Positions 44,362-56,789 of a stretch of 64,000 bases of DNA are shown here, in pieces. The stretch lies in the NCBI GenBank assembly GCA_038503035.1, contig JAVSML010025535.1, forward strand, positions 298,673-362,672. Direction: 5' to 3'. Under the pieces are notes generated by a model. The model saw only the letters and a program-made list of their open reading frames with translations, was not told where the DNA came from and did no database searches. Made by a program: the position numbers and the translations under genes. The stretch comes from Crocodylus rhombifer (Eukaryota; Chordata; Crocodylia; Crocodylidae). Every line of letters starts with the position of its first letter. Position 1 is the stretch's first letter.

Positions 44362-45245
44362 GTTAAAAAAACCCTGCACCCTGTTGCAAGTTGGAAAGGA
44401 ATTCAAGATCAGGAATCCTCAATTGCTCAACAGTATTTGAGAGCATACTCAGTACTAAAAGGGCAATACTAAATGCTGGTACTTCTTCTCAAACCATATT
44501 TAAATGAAGATCAAACAGGGAAGGTACATGTCCATCCGCTCATTTCAATTCTATTGCAGCAATAGAAATCCCAGGTAAATTATGCCCCAGTTGTTCTCTG
44601 ATCCACCCTTACAAAGCTAAGCTGTTCCATCCTATCCATTTCAACTAAATCTGTTTTTTCCATGTAGTGGCTATTGAATTGTGACATTTAAAAATATACA
44701 ATGCATAGTTAGCTTCCTTTTCCTTACCCTCTGGGCTTTTTGCCTTTATACTACACTCCAGTTAAAAGTTTCTCACTTAATCACTTGACTCCAGCTGGGA
44801 CTTCAAGGGCAGGTCTACACCTGGGTTGAACTTGAGACTGCTGCTGAAAAAAATCAGTCTGCCCAACTGCTCTCAAACCAGAACAGTCACAATGCTCCAG
44901 GGATATGCAGGCTCACAGTATGCTTGAAAGCACTGGGCCAGACACCCCTAGGTCTTACAGCCACTCTTTCAGGCTTGGAGTGTTTGGCAAAGGACTAGAT
45001 GGGCAGGGATTATTTTTCTGTTTCAGTTTCAAGAGCCAGGTAGGCAGACCTTAAGGGTAAAAGTATAAATGACCTCAAGTATCTTGAGACTTGTGATGAA
45101 GACATGAAAGACTGCGAAGAGCACAGCTACTGTGGCCAAGGGCAAGCTACATAAAGTGCAGTAGAGACCTAGATTGCCTGGACTTCTGAAGTGGGAGCTT
45201 ACCTTAAGGATTTAGCCAGATTCCATATAACATAAAAAAGGATTT

Positions 45246-45322
45246 TATATAGATATAGGTATCTATATATCAATATCTATCTATATAGATATCTATAGAT
45301 ATAGATAGATATACATATATCT
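45246..45322. repeat. Imperfect (TATC/TATA)n microsatellite
   Basis: Runs of ATCTATATAT, ATATAGATATC and GATAGATATAC over about 77 bp. The two halves are partly complementary and could pair. Confidence 0.9.
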
Positions 45323-47074
45323 CAACATGATGACAATTGAATATGGATCAAGTCTAGTTTGATTACTAAATAAATTAACGATCGCTGGAGATATGAACAC
45401 AATTTATTTTAAACTTGCATCACAGTGAAAATGTTAGGCCTGTTACCGAATGAACTGGGAATGTTACTGAAAGAAGTGGGAAGCTCTTTGTGGACTGGAT
45501 GCTTCAACTAAGACACAAAGAAGACAGGAAAGATAAGGATTTTCACTGGATCCCTGCCAAAGAAGTTTTCCAAACCACCTAAATGCCTCTCCGGAGAAAA
45601 GTACAGGTTGCAGAAATCAGACTGTGAAATACACTTGTTTCTGCTGCGTTCTCCATAATGGTTTGTATTAATTTATTATGATTCCTTTAATTATATTGCA
45701 TGTGAAATAATTCAGGTGTAATTGGTTATTTTGTGCTGTAATGATTTCTTTCCCTCTGCCTGCTCTCCCATGAAATGTTACAGAGTATTATAACCTCTGT
45801 GCTTTTTTATCTTTGAAGCCTTATAAATGTTTAGAGGAAAATTTGCTCACGTTGTTTCTAGGTTGCTCTCTGCTTATCAGTCAAAGTGAAGATTATAATT
45901 TCATTTGTATTTAATACCAAGCCTTCTTTTCTCTCTCTCTCTCTACCCTGTGCATACTGACCTCAATTATTCCCACAAATCAGATTAGCCTTGTTGACTT
46001 CAATCATTTCAATAATTAAGAAGGTGAATGAAGAAACAAGTGCCTTCTAAGCAATTTTCCTCAGAGCTCCAATAACAGCCAGGTCTAATAAATTTTGGCA
46101 GGAGAGTAAGTTTTCTCTGTGTGAACTTTAAGGCACCTGAAGACAAATTAAACTTGGCAGGCTTTCAAGAAGTCCTTGAGGAATTCTGAAGTGGAAGCTT
46201 GCCTTAAATTTGACTCAATTTCTGTGGTGCAGTACAACACATTACATGACAATTATGTAAAGCCATTGCATAACAACCCTCTGTTGCTTTAAATCCACAT
46301 ACTAGGCATGCCAGGGGGTTAGTGATTGCAACTACAAATGCACATGCAGTTTTTCTACTGGATGCAGCATCAGAGGGGGATAAAAAGCATAACGAAGAAT
46401 GCTCGCTTATACTGCTGAACTTCCATGAAAACTCCAACGAGAGCATAAAACAGGAGGTGAACTCCTCTGCTGCTGAGAACTGAGGCAACTCTCGAAAGGC
46501 TTCAGTTGTTAAGTCACCAGACCATTATCAATCCGCTGATACTTCAATTTAAATTTGGGACCATATATAATCAAAATAGAGGAGAGTTGAATGAAAGCAA
46601 AATACCCTGATGTTCCTGCACCTTTTTATCGTCTTTTCGGTCTCCAGAGCTCCATTCACATCTCATTTTTCCCAGTATAACTCTACTGCTGTTAACTGAC
46701 TTACACCTGCATGCATACAGAATTTGTCCCATAGTTCTATCCAAAGACTAGAAAAGGACCAGATAGCTCAACATAGCTTCTATCCAAAGGCCAGCTAACT
46801 CCATGTTATTTTCTTCAACCGTGACCTGAACTGCAACACAAACCTGATTGCACAGATACTTACATTAGTGTAAAGCTGATATAGCTGATATATCATAGTG
46901 ACTTACAGTAATATAAATACTTGCATAAAGTACATGGCAACACATAATGAGGGTCTAGTTATTAGGAACACTGTGCAATTATATGTGATTCATACAATAA
47001 CTCTAAGATAGGGATTAATTCTTCTCTACCTTGTACCACCAGTCCCTTGGCACAAGATTTTGATTTGAGGGTGG

Positions 47075-47101
47075 TTTTTTTGTTTGTTTGTTTGTTTTTT
47101 T
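47075..47101. repeat. (TTTG)n microsatellite
   Basis: T-rich stretch with four TTTG/GTTT units. Confidence 0.9.
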
Positions 47102-47109
47102 ATGTAGGA

Positions 47110-47262
47110 ATCAGAATGATTGATTGGCTACAACGCCGGACTGTAGCTTTGGGTTCTATTCTTGCCTGTTTCTGGCCTGTTCTGTTTGCTATACATTACT
47201 TCCCCATCTGTGCAATGGTGGGATGTGCATTGTAAAGTGTTCTGAAATTGGCTGGAGTGTAA
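47110..47262 (+). repeat. MIR-like core-SINE remnant
   Basis: GGGTTCTATTCTTGCCTGTT, then TTACTTCCCCATCTGTGCAATGG and TTGTAAAGTGTTCTGAAA follow the order of MIR core and tail. The CTGTGTGACCTTGGGCA block is eroded. Diverged. Confidence 0.55.
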
Positions 47263-48621
47263 TTCTCCTTAGCTCCTCTCATACGTATTTTGCAAAAGTG
47301 TAAATCAGCTAGTAGCAAGGGATCAGGCCCCCAGAATGAAGAGCAAGGCTATGAAAACATGCTGAGGGTTTGATGTCAAACTTCAAAGAACTAAGGCCCT
47401 CAAAAGTAGAACGAAGAGCAAAGCACACCAATACTTCAAATCCCTCTGTTAGTGCAACATAAAATGGTCATCTAATGCAGTGCTATCGTAAAATTAAATC
47501 ATGCTCACTTGTCGTTTTGTATGGTCTATACCGACAGATTAAAAACTACATGGCAAAATGTAATTTCCTAAACTGAAGGTATAAGAGGAATTTGAAATAT
47601 CTTCCTTCACAGTGTCTGCTCAGTCCCACGTCCTCATGGTAATAAAGCAATAGTCACAGTTGGGTAGAATTTAGCACTGCTGTCTGCCTTTAGGGTACAA
47701 GCAACACTTGTCCTAACAGCGCCAAGGGAAACAGCAGTAAGTGACAATTACAGTAGCATGCCAAGGTTATTTTTTTTCTTTAGAGAACTCCTGGAAAAAG
47801 CTAATGTTTTGAAGATGAAAACTTTCTAATTTTAAACCTCAAGAAAAATGAAATGTTTCTTCTCACTATTCCAGCCCCTGTGGCCAGCCTAAAAGCATGA
47901 ATCTTACAGTGATCTTTCTAGAGGCAGGTGTTTAGTAAGGATTATAATACTTTGGCTAGAGTAAATTATAAAGACTGACAATACTAAAAACTGTGTTATA
48001 GTGGGATTCACCGCTGTACAACGATCTAAAACAAAGTGTCTGCATTAGTGCAGTCCCATCTAAGCCCTATTTTGACATAGGCTATATAACTACATACAGA
48101 TGGACAGCAGCCTGAATTGGCTGCTATAAAACATATCCTGTTCTTACCATGAGGAATTGGCAACAGATATTGCAGATAATCCTGCGGAGTTATGAAAACA
48201 AGTCACTGCTCAGCCATCTACACTCGGTCTTATTCCTAGGTACTTTGAGGCTGTAAACCTTGTTTTACACATAAGGAGCAGCAGGACAAAAGACGGGTGC
48301 CAGAAACACCACAGCAGCAGGTACCAAAGCCTCTGCTTATGCAAGTTTTGATCAAAAGCCCATTGCAAATCAACAGAAAGACACTCTTGGACCTCCCAAG
48401 TTTGACTTGGGCTGGTAACAAATGGCAGTGTGAATTGCTTTAGTGTTCTACCACCACCAATCTGTAGTGAAAGGCCACTTCAGTACTTAGAGGGTGGTGA
48501 AAAAAACAGCATTTGGTAAGCATAAAACTCTCAAAAAGTGGACATGTCTACATGCCTAATAATAGTAGCAATTTACAGTGTGTACTTTTAAAAAGGCCTT
48601 TCAACTTGAAATTAAACTTTG
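47263..48621. other. Unassigned AT-rich DNA
   Basis: No recognisable feature. Frames are no longer than 61 codons. Confidence 0.45.
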
Positions 48622-49095
48622 GCAATCCCTCCAAGTCGAGGATGACTGTTGTCCATGACTATCTTGTGCGTGGCCAAAGATGGCTGAGGAGGCCTAGCCG
48701 GGATCAACAGACCCTGCTGCAGCTCAGGCATGTGTTTCCACATGGGACAGACAGTGCTGGATTCTTCGATTTGGCCGTGACACCCTGTTTCTGCCACTCC
48801 CACTTCTCCATCTTCTGTTGTTGTCATGAGACTTCAAAGTACTGAAATTCCTGCAGCAGACTCTTCCACCATTTCAGGTGGTCCCAGGTGATAGTCTCCC
48901 ATGTGTTAACATTGATGTTGCATGTTTTTAAGTTGGCATTGAGGACATGCCTGAAGCACTTTCTCTGCCCTTCTCTTGAGCATAAGCCTTGGCTGAGCTG
49001 AGAGAATAAAATATGCTGCAGGATTCTGGAGTCGGACACCTGGATGACATGGCCTGCTCAACAAAGTTCATGTTGGATGATCATCATGGTGTTTG
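48622..49095 (-). mobile_element. LINE 3' end (non-CR1)
   Basis: On the minus strand a degenerate LINE C-terminus is readable in two frames: IIQHELC, then a GHVIQVSDSRILQHILFSQLSQG stretch, and CNINVNTWETITWDH (frame 48824-49039). A cysteine-containing tail (VCPMWKHMPELQQG, frame 48612-48827) follows. It ends at the block complementary to TTGGCAATCCCTCCAAGTCG. The GH-RM-D-RL pattern and following basic block are shared in layout with the fossil LINE at 34.7-36.0 kb, so both may be of one clade. It is a pseudogene. Confidence 0.65.
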
Positions 49096-49160
49096 CTTGC
49101 AAAAAGATGATAATGTTGGTGTAACCATCTTCCCACTGGATTTGAAGGGCCCAGATAGTT

Positions 49161-49280
49161 GTGTGTGGTGAGTGAGAGGCACTGGCAGGGCCAGGGGGCT
49201 GTGGGTGGGGAGTGAGTGGCACCAGCATGGCTGGGGGGCTGTGGTTTGGGAGTGAGAGGCAATGGCATGGGCAGGGCACT
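49161..49280. repeat. Minisatellite, three 40-bp units
   Basis: Units at 49161-49200, 49201-49240 and 49241-49280 each start GTG and contain AGTGAG-GGCA and a GGGGCT/GGGCACT end. The exact 40-bp period is visible by direct comparison, with about 70-80 percent identity. It lies just beyond the LINE 3' fragment. Confidence 0.85.
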
Positions 49281-50627
49281 GGCATATCAGGGCTGCCCAG
49301 TCCACACAGTAGTGAGGGGCGGACAGGTGCAGCTGCACCCACATCCTGGTGAGAGAAGAGGGCAAAGAAAGCTCAGATTTTCTATGATAAAAGCTGAAAA
49401 TCAAATGCCAAAATGTATAGGTATTTAGAATTTATTTTATTATAGTGATTGAGGCACTGGTAGGCTGCCAAAATGCTTTAAAAGGGTAAATATATCAATA
49501 AAACATTGTGTTCAACTGATATATATATATCTATATATCTATAAAATATAAAATATAAAAAAATATAAAAAATATATTTTTATATAAAAAATATGAAATA
49601 TGGTTTAAATCACAGAAAAGCAAGGATTTGGGGGGGTTTTAAATCAGAGAATTTGCAATTTTTTAATTAGAGAAAACCAGGATCCCAGGTCATGCGATGT
49701 TCATTAATTCAATTAATTAGGTTGGTCTACGGGTTCATTCTTAAATGGCAAAATCGACTCTGTGAAGTCAGCATTCTCCTTCCAGAAGGCAGCCCGCCTC
49801 CATGTTCTTTGAGCCACCCTTCCCTCCACTAACCAGGGCTCAACCTGTGCAGCTACCTCAACGTTGTGTCACTTGAGTTCCCACACCACGACTGCAGTGC
49901 GGTGGTCTGGGCGGTCACTATTAGGGTCCCTCCAGAGTCTTTCAGACCCCATACCATCTCTGTGCTTAGGGGTGAATTTTACCCACTAGTTCCAGTTTTG
50001 GGGTGGGAAGTCTTGCTGGATAAGAAATGAATAAAACCAAACTTCAGACTTGAGGATTCTGGACTTCCTAATGTATCTGCTTTGCTTTACACAAGTAAGA
50101 CCCAGTTTTGCCCATGTGTAGAACTGCCACTGACACAGCAAAAGTGTAGCATAATGTTCTCGTTTTTATATGGGTGTTGCCAAGATAAACATAGCCCTGA
50201 CTAAATAAATAGTACTGCATAGTCTGTCAATATGAAAATTATTCCTAGCAGACAGACACAAGATTATTAATTGCACTATCAAATGTTACTCTAAAAGAAA
50301 CAGACAGGAGCTCAGATACCATGGGGATGACAACAACATAGAGATTGGTAAAACAGATTAGATCAGATAAAAACAGACAGTCAACAAAATAAAGATGCAC
50401 AGACTGTTGGCAAGAGAACCTGAAATCGTGTGACTCGCACCTGGTCCAGGTTTTGTTACCAACTCAAACCCAAACCCAGCTTGAATAAGATTAAGTAAGA
50501 TTCATAAACCCTTGGAACAAACGTTGGCAAATCTCTGTGGGGGGGCCTTTCTTCAAGCCAAGGGCAAGACACGATTTCATTCATGATGTGAAAATAGGGG
50601 AAACGATGGTTTCTAGTGAGAGCAGAA
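49281..50627. other. Unassigned DNA with AT microsatellite
   Basis: 49519-49600 is an extended TATA/ATAAAA-rich microsatellite. Nothing else was recognised. Confidence 0.5.
49519..49600. repeat. AT-rich microsatellite
   Basis: (TA)n passing into AAATATAAAA-type repeats, nearly free of G and C. Confidence 0.9.
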
Positions 50628-50672
50628 CCAAATGATTTCACGAGGTCCTTTCCAGCCCTAAGCTACTGTAAA
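50628..50672 (+). repeat. CR1 3' end stub
   Basis: ATGATTTCACGAGGTCCTTT followed by CCAGCCCTAAGCTACTGTAAA matches the last 45 bp of the CR1 copies (GATGATC, GAGGTCCCTTCCAGCCCTAA). Very short insertion or remnant. Confidence 0.6.
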
Positions 50673-51948
50673 TCTGTATTCTTAACCTAAAAATCCAAAT
50701 CAAAATTCAAGGGCAGGATCCAAAACTTCAAAAATAAAGGAAATGGGCATGATTCTGACTTATACTAAGGGAACTTTCCACCATTCTGGGAGTAGAAAGA
50801 GGTCACAGAGGAAATAAGCATCAGTCCCTTACTAGATATGGACTGAGTTGCAGAATGCACTAATGCTGACATTCCCTCCCGGCCTGAGGTTGCAGCCTCT
50901 ATACAACTGATTCTGAGGACTTCAGTGGTGTGTAGGCATTTTACTGGCTCCTCAGCACAAGGTGAAACTATACATTAATCATGTTATGCAATTCCTGTGG
51001 AAAAGATGTTCCTCTCACAGCACTCGCATGGAAAGAAAATTCAGTCGCAGTTGAAACATGAAATGAAACATTTTCTATTCCACAGGACCCTGCAATTTCC
51101 CCAACTCATGCTCAAGATACTGTTCTGATTTAATATGCCTCATAAAGAAGCTAAGACAAAGTACTAAATACTTCTTTCAGAACTCAGCTGCTTTTCTAGC
51201 GTCGTTTAGAATTATTCTTAATGCAGTAAATTTAGTTTATCCACTGTCTTCTACAACAACGTTAATTTGCAGAAAATGGCATACTGCAAGCACTGTCAAA
51301 AATAAAAACCCCTACAGTTTTGTGAATAAAGTGACCTCTATCAGAAGAGAAACATCTCATTTCTTTTCCTAGATGTTGAATATTCATTAGCATTTACAAG
51401 TGTGTCATTTCCCAAAGAATGCACCCAAATTAGAAATGTCTGTCTTGTGAACAAGTGAACATATTTAGTCAGATCCACAGGACCTCTCTGCCAGCACAGT
51501 TTAGCACTTGCAGGGAACTGCATCTGTATATTCGTCACCCTGTGACTCATTGGCAGAAATGGTACAGTTTTTAAGTTTAAGTACCTGATTTTTAACACAG
51601 CCTAACAAATGTAAGAAAATGAAACTGTACCTATGAAGTTGGAAGCCCAATTTGAAATCAGTCAGTTCATTTGAATTACAAAAAAAACAAAGCAATCTAT
51701 ATAATTTGTGAGGAGACCTTTTAACACCTAATCTGATACTGATTGAAAAGGCTGAAATTACAGCCTTGACAGACAGAATCAAGTACTTTATTTAGCTACA
51801 TGCCTTAATTTGGGTCTGGAAGAACCAAATTATAAAAGCAATTTATTTAGGTGTTTTCATGCCTGTGGAGTTGTTCTTGCTTACCTACAATAAGGATCTT
51901 CCCCCATCGCAACTGTTACAGTGGCAAAAAGTGACTGGATCCCCTGTA
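50673..51948. other. Unassigned AT-rich DNA
   Basis: No recognisable feature. Confidence 0.45.
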
Positions 51949-52101
51949 GGCAAGATTTTCAAAGATATTTTTAGGTGCCTAAAAAATGCAAATGTGCCTT
52001 AGCGAGTTGAGATAAATCGGATTTGGGCATCTAAACAGGAAAAGGCACTTCTGAAAATCACAAAGGGATTTAGACACCTAATCAACTCTGAAAACCTGGC
52101 C
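51949..52101. mobile_element. Short palindromic MITE
   Basis: Left end GGCAAGATTTTCAAAGATAT with TTTTTAGGTGCCTAAA; the right end read backward is GGCCAGGTTTTCAGAGTTGA with TTAGGTGTCTAAA. These are imperfect terminal inverted repeats of about 34 bp around a 153-bp element. The interior repeats GATTT-type words (GGATTTGGGCATCTAAACAG). The wording resembles a palindromic MITE common in reptiles and birds. Confidence 0.6.
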
Positions 52102-53827
52102 ATATGGTCCATACAGGCTTCAAACTTTTGGTGTTGAATGCCAAGAAAGGGACAACATCTAGTATTCCTAGCGATGGAATATTAGGCAATTATCCTGTAA
52201 GAACTGAACAGAAGCCTCAGTTCATGAATGCATTTAGGCAGATAACCTTAAGACCATTCCTGTTCAGGGTAGCATTAAATGAAGTTATAACTTTTAAATA
52301 CATGTTAAATGCAATTTCACTTCAAGGGAATGTAAGCACATGTCAAAAGGCTGTTCTGAATTGCAATGATCTCCTGAATCAAGGCTGGACATCACTAACC
52401 TGCTTCACAGACTCCAAAATGACAGGAAAAATCTTGATGTGCTGTCTTCTTTCTTCTTATTGAAATTGGATGTTTGCTTGCAATTTCTAAGTGTGAAGCA
52501 AGCCGTAGAGATGTAATGATCATTCACCTAGTGCCTGTGACATTTCATAGTGCACTTCCTGGACCCAAACATTCTTTGAGTCATACAACATCCAGGGTAT
52601 ATTTAGTGACAAGCAAATGCCTCACGATTCTCTTCAAATAAATATAAAGAGGCGTTTATTCAAAGTTTGGTGCAAGAAGCTCTAACAACCACACAAAAAG
52701 GCTTGAACTTGTTCTCCTTGGAAGTCAGCAGCAAAGTTAGCACTGATTTTCAAGGGGAGGGGACCTGTGACCTGTCCCACGTATAGATTCCTAATACACA
52801 ACGGCCACCCAGAGAAGCAGAACAGCTGGGAGAGTTAACACCATGCTCCTGGTGCAGCAAGGGGACTATGTGTGAGACTTCTGGTGGAAAAGCATGAATT
52901 CCTTTCTCCTACCTCAGCTGAAAATGCTCTAGAGATGGAGAGAGAGCACGCGCACACGTGTGAGCGAGCTACAACTTGAAGTAGGAACCTCCTCAGAGAG
53001 AGAGAGAAAATAACCTAGTTCTCCAGCATCATGGGTAGATGCTTTAAGCACTAACTTACTGCATGAAGGGATACCATCACCTACACTTTCATCATGATTT
53101 TGAAGGAAAAAAGTGTTTTCCTGTTTCACATGGAGTCCTGATGATGTAATCCAAAGGGTATCTTAATCATGTGCATAAAGCAAATTCTGAGCACACTTGA
53201 CTAGACAGGGCCCCTGCAAGAGATATCAGGTGGGGAATATGGCTTGAAATGCCCAGTTTCGTATAAGCATAAATCATGGTACCCATGGCAACTAGGTAGA
53301 GTACTAGCAACATTTTAGATGCTGATGTCTACATAGAGCTTGAGGAAAAGAGCCTTGTGCATAAGCACCTAAATCTTTTAATGCATCTGGCCCAAAACGA
53401 CTGGTCCTGAAAAAGCAGGAATTTGAAACCCTGCTCCTCCCTCCTTCTAGCCCCATGACTCCTGTATGTGCCATATGTTCCCATCCATCAGGCAAGAAGT
53501 GAAGGGACTGATTTTCAGAAGTGCTGGAGTCCCTTAGTGCCAGCCGATGTCAGTGGCTCTGAAAACAAAGCATCTCTTTCCAGTATCTCTGAAAACAAAG
53601 CCCAAGGTAACAGCAAAAGAGCAATAAATCCAGAAAGCAGTTTACATATCCCAGTAGCTCCCACAAATGTTAACATCGGGAGAAGGTGGGAATGAGGCCA
53701 TAACTGTCTCATGATTGTAGGTGAAGCAAAAGGAAGTGTTGTATGCATTTCAAACTGCCAGACACACTATTTACCCTACAGAGAAGGAAAGAAGCAGGGG
53801 GAAAAAAAAATCAAGATACTTGCCAGC
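52102..53827. other. Unassigned AT-rich DNA
   Basis: Includes GA-rich microsatellite pieces (52936-52972 and 52996-53008). Worn GATTTTCAGAAGTGCTGGAG wording near 53512 resembles MITE tips. The frame 52104-52463 (119 codons) shows no domain or splice context. Confidence 0.45.
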
Positions 53828-53835
53828 ATAATCAG

Positions 53836-54646
53836 TAGGGGTGTGCGAAGCAAGCCCTCTCTGTTTCAGATTCAGCTTAGGCCCAAATCAGGGACAATGA
53901 TTCGATTCATTGATTCGCATCACTGTCCCCGATTCGATTAGGCCGAATCCAAATCTGAAGCTTCAATGCCAATTTGGAGAATCAGCGATTTGGCCATAGA
54001 TGCAGCTTTAAATGTTTTTTCTACATGCCTTGAGGTACCAGTGTGGCTTGTGAATGCTGCAATGCTGAGGCGCATGGAGCATCTCACATGAGCGCAGGGC
54101 CCCCCCCCCCCCCCCCATGTGCTTGGCAGCGAACCTGGAAGTGGACTGGAAATACTTACAGTCCACTTCTGAGTCTGCCGGGAAATGCACAGAGCAGGCC
54201 CACCATGCTCCCCAGCTTGGCGATCAGCCATGGGGGGACCCTGGACCCCCCCAGTCGCTGAGCCGGGGGGGACACAGGGGGTGGCCCCCTGTGCATTCCC
54301 TGGTGGACCCGCAAGTGGACTGGAAGTGCTTCTGGTTCGCTTCCAGGTCTGCTGCCGAGCACACTGGGGAGCCCCCTGCGCTCATGTGGGACACTCCATG
54401 AGCCCCAGCATCGCAGCATTCACGAGCCACCTGGTATCTAGAGGTATGTAGAAAAACATTTAAAGCTGTGCCTGTGTCCAAGTCTCCAAAGCCTTCCGAA
54501 TCTCTCCAAATTGATTCAGAAGGTTCCGATTCGATTTGGAGAGATTAAAGGGTCCTCTGATTTGATTCAGATTTGGAGATTCAGCCACTGAACCGGACCG
54601 AATCTCCACTGCCTCATATCAGGGACCGAAGCTTTGCACAGCTCTA
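53836..54646 (-). mobile_element. hAT-like foldback element, copy 2, with perfect 8-bp target duplication
   Basis: The ends TAGGGGTGTGCGAAGC and GCTTTGCACAGCTCTA are inverted repeats (13 of 16). ATAATCAG directly flanks both sides (53828-53835 and 54647-54654). An 8-bp duplication and TAGGG/CAGGG tips fit hAT transposases. Inverted arms of roughly 290 bp meet in a GC-rich centre with a C run (54100-54116). Read on the minus strand it matches copy 1 at 40662-41468, including AAATGTTTTTCTACATACCT. No transposase is encoded; frames inside are shadows. Confidence 0.85.
54100..54116. repeat. Poly-C tract
   Basis: Run of 17 C inside the foldback element; length probably unstable. Confidence 0.9.
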
Positions 54647-54654
54647 ATAATCAG

Positions 54655-56789
54655 CCCATTAAATGGCTGACTATGGAAGCCATGATGCACAGGCTCTCCA
54701 CTGAGAAATGGAACAACTGCTTCACTCCACTGGATTCTTGCAAGCACTGGAATCAGTCTCCACTAAACCTGTGGATTTTTTCTTCTCTAAAAGAAATCAA
54801 TCAAAATTTCATTAAGGATTATGTAAAATGCTGACAGGGTCATTACACTCATCGAAACGTATTGCACAAGCTAAATTTTTATGCAAGGTGATTACAGTAA
54901 CATTTTCATTAATACTGGTCTGGGCTTTTTATGATTACAGTAAAAAGGGCTTTGTGTACATTTCTTGTTGGGCAGGCACGGTCACAGCATTGACACTGGC
55001 AACGCTCCATTTTCCCCAGCCATCAATCTGGGTTATATAGCTGCTAAAACAGTATTCTCCAGCACACCACAAAATAAGTGGTGGCTTACTCAGTTGGTAC
55101 TTGATCACATCAGTCAGCCTTCAAGAAAACTTGTGGAGGCCTCATTCTTATCAACAATTACTTGTATTCATGTAGTGCACAGAGGCTCTCACGGGATGTA
55201 CAAATACAAACAATGCAGCCTGAAGAACAAGCAAAGGAACTACGACAAAAGAGACAAAACAAAATCGGTCACCTGCACAGGAAGCCTGACAAGAGCGAGG
55301 AGCTGGGCCCAGAATCTCTTTTAGTTCCTCAGCCAAAAGGCCACTTTTCCCTCAACCCGCCCTTTTTAACAGCATCTTTCTTAAAAGGTATCTTTTGGAA
55401 CACTGCTATAGAGTAATCCCTTTCCCATAAAAGCCCAACAGATTGGTGAGGCTTAAACATCTGCATCCATTTGGAGAGAAACAACTGCTTCCAGCAGATT
55501 TAAGAGTAAGCACAGCCATGCCTCAAGTGACAGAGTTCATCCAAGTCAAACAGACCCTTCAAGTGAGGACAGCGCAAACCTAGCGTTAACCCTGAAGACA
55601 GACTAGAGAGAGCCCATTTAACTGCAAAAAACTAAGGGAGGCCAAGAAGAAGGTGTCCTTCCCTCCACTGTGCGAGTCTGCTTCCAGTATACAATATATC
55701 TGCGAATAAGATGGGTGTTTACTACTCTCCACTTCTGTGCATGCAGTTCCTTTCCAGTTTTCTTTCTGGGAACTGAATCTGGACAAGATACAGAAAGGGA
55801 AGATGGTGCGTATCAATATTTGCATTGGCAGATTGCTGTTTTAGAGAAACTCTATTGGGACTCCCCTGATGGTAAGGAGCAATGAAACAGCAGATGTATT
55901 CACAGCTGCAGCAGCCCGCTAGAACATTCAGGAGAGTGACATCTGGCAAGGTGAAGGAAACGTAGGGGACTAGACTGGCACTCTTCTCTGTTTATATTTT
56001 CCTTCTCATCTAATAAGGCAAGGAGACAGATGCACTCTCCCAACAAGTACTGAGTAGATGGTTGACGCAATCCCAAGTACTGAGGAGTTCATTTCTAATC
56101 TACAGTTTCTCTTCTTGGAGATTATTTCTTGCCTCCAGCTTTAACCCTACACCTGCCAAGGGATAAATGACAAAATAGGAAGGTTTCTCCTAGCTAATCA
56201 TTGCCTGAGATGTAAACAAAAATAAAAAAAAGCCCCTCAAAACATCTTATACAAATTAACAAATGACATTTAGTTTCCTAAATAATGACCATCCATCAAT
56301 AAAAGCAAGAGTGCTAAACAAATAATGAATTAACTCAGCCAGCCAATAAATCAAAGCAGCAAAATGGACTCTGAGACCCTTGAGAGTAAACCCTCCATCT
56401 TCCTCCAAACGTCTGGCAAACTTTACTATGCCCCATGCCTCAGAGGTGGCAATTAACCATTGTCCCTTTCTATGCGACCTCTTTCTAGCTCAGCCTCATG
56501 TCGCTGTGCCCTCTCTGCTGCTGGGCTAGCTGCAGCCCCTGTCGCTGCGCCCTCTCTGCTGCTGGGATCTCCACTCTGCCTCCTCCTCCCCAATAGCCTC
56601 AGCCTGGTCCACTGGTTTAAATAACAACAAAAAGCACAAGCCCCTGGCCTACAACACGACAGAGTCCACATTCTATCCCTTTTAAGAAGGCAAACTTCTC
56701 TCTCAGTTTAATAGGCCTCCACCCCACCCCACCAGCACTTGTCAGCTCCTATAGCCTCTTAATCCTACCAGAAGCAGAACAGGCAGTCA
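54655..56789. other. Unassigned DNA, GC-richer toward the right
   Basis: 54655-56350 is AT-rich without recognisable features. 56350-56789 turns C-rich and contains two copies of a TGTCGCTGYGCCCTCTCTGC-like unit about 45 bp apart (56509 and 56540). It may be the U3 part of the LTR-like remnant that follows. Confidence 0.45.

Larger units (their letters stand above)
44362..47109. other. Unassigned AT-rich DNA with microsatellites
   Basis: Holds an imperfect TATC/TATA microsatellite (45246-45322), a (CT)n run (45929-45944) and a (TTTG)n run (47075-47101). 44806-44990 starts GGGCAGGTCTACACCTGG and may be one end of a TCTACAC-type MITE. 45640-46180 is AT-rich and non-repetitive, with many TAAT words. 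No gene recognised. Confidence 0.45.

Noticed and set aside
45246..45322. Spaced repeat pattern resembling a CRISPR array
   Set aside because: It is a simple TATC/TATA microsatellite; no constant repeat and unique spacer structure exists, and the genome is vertebrate.
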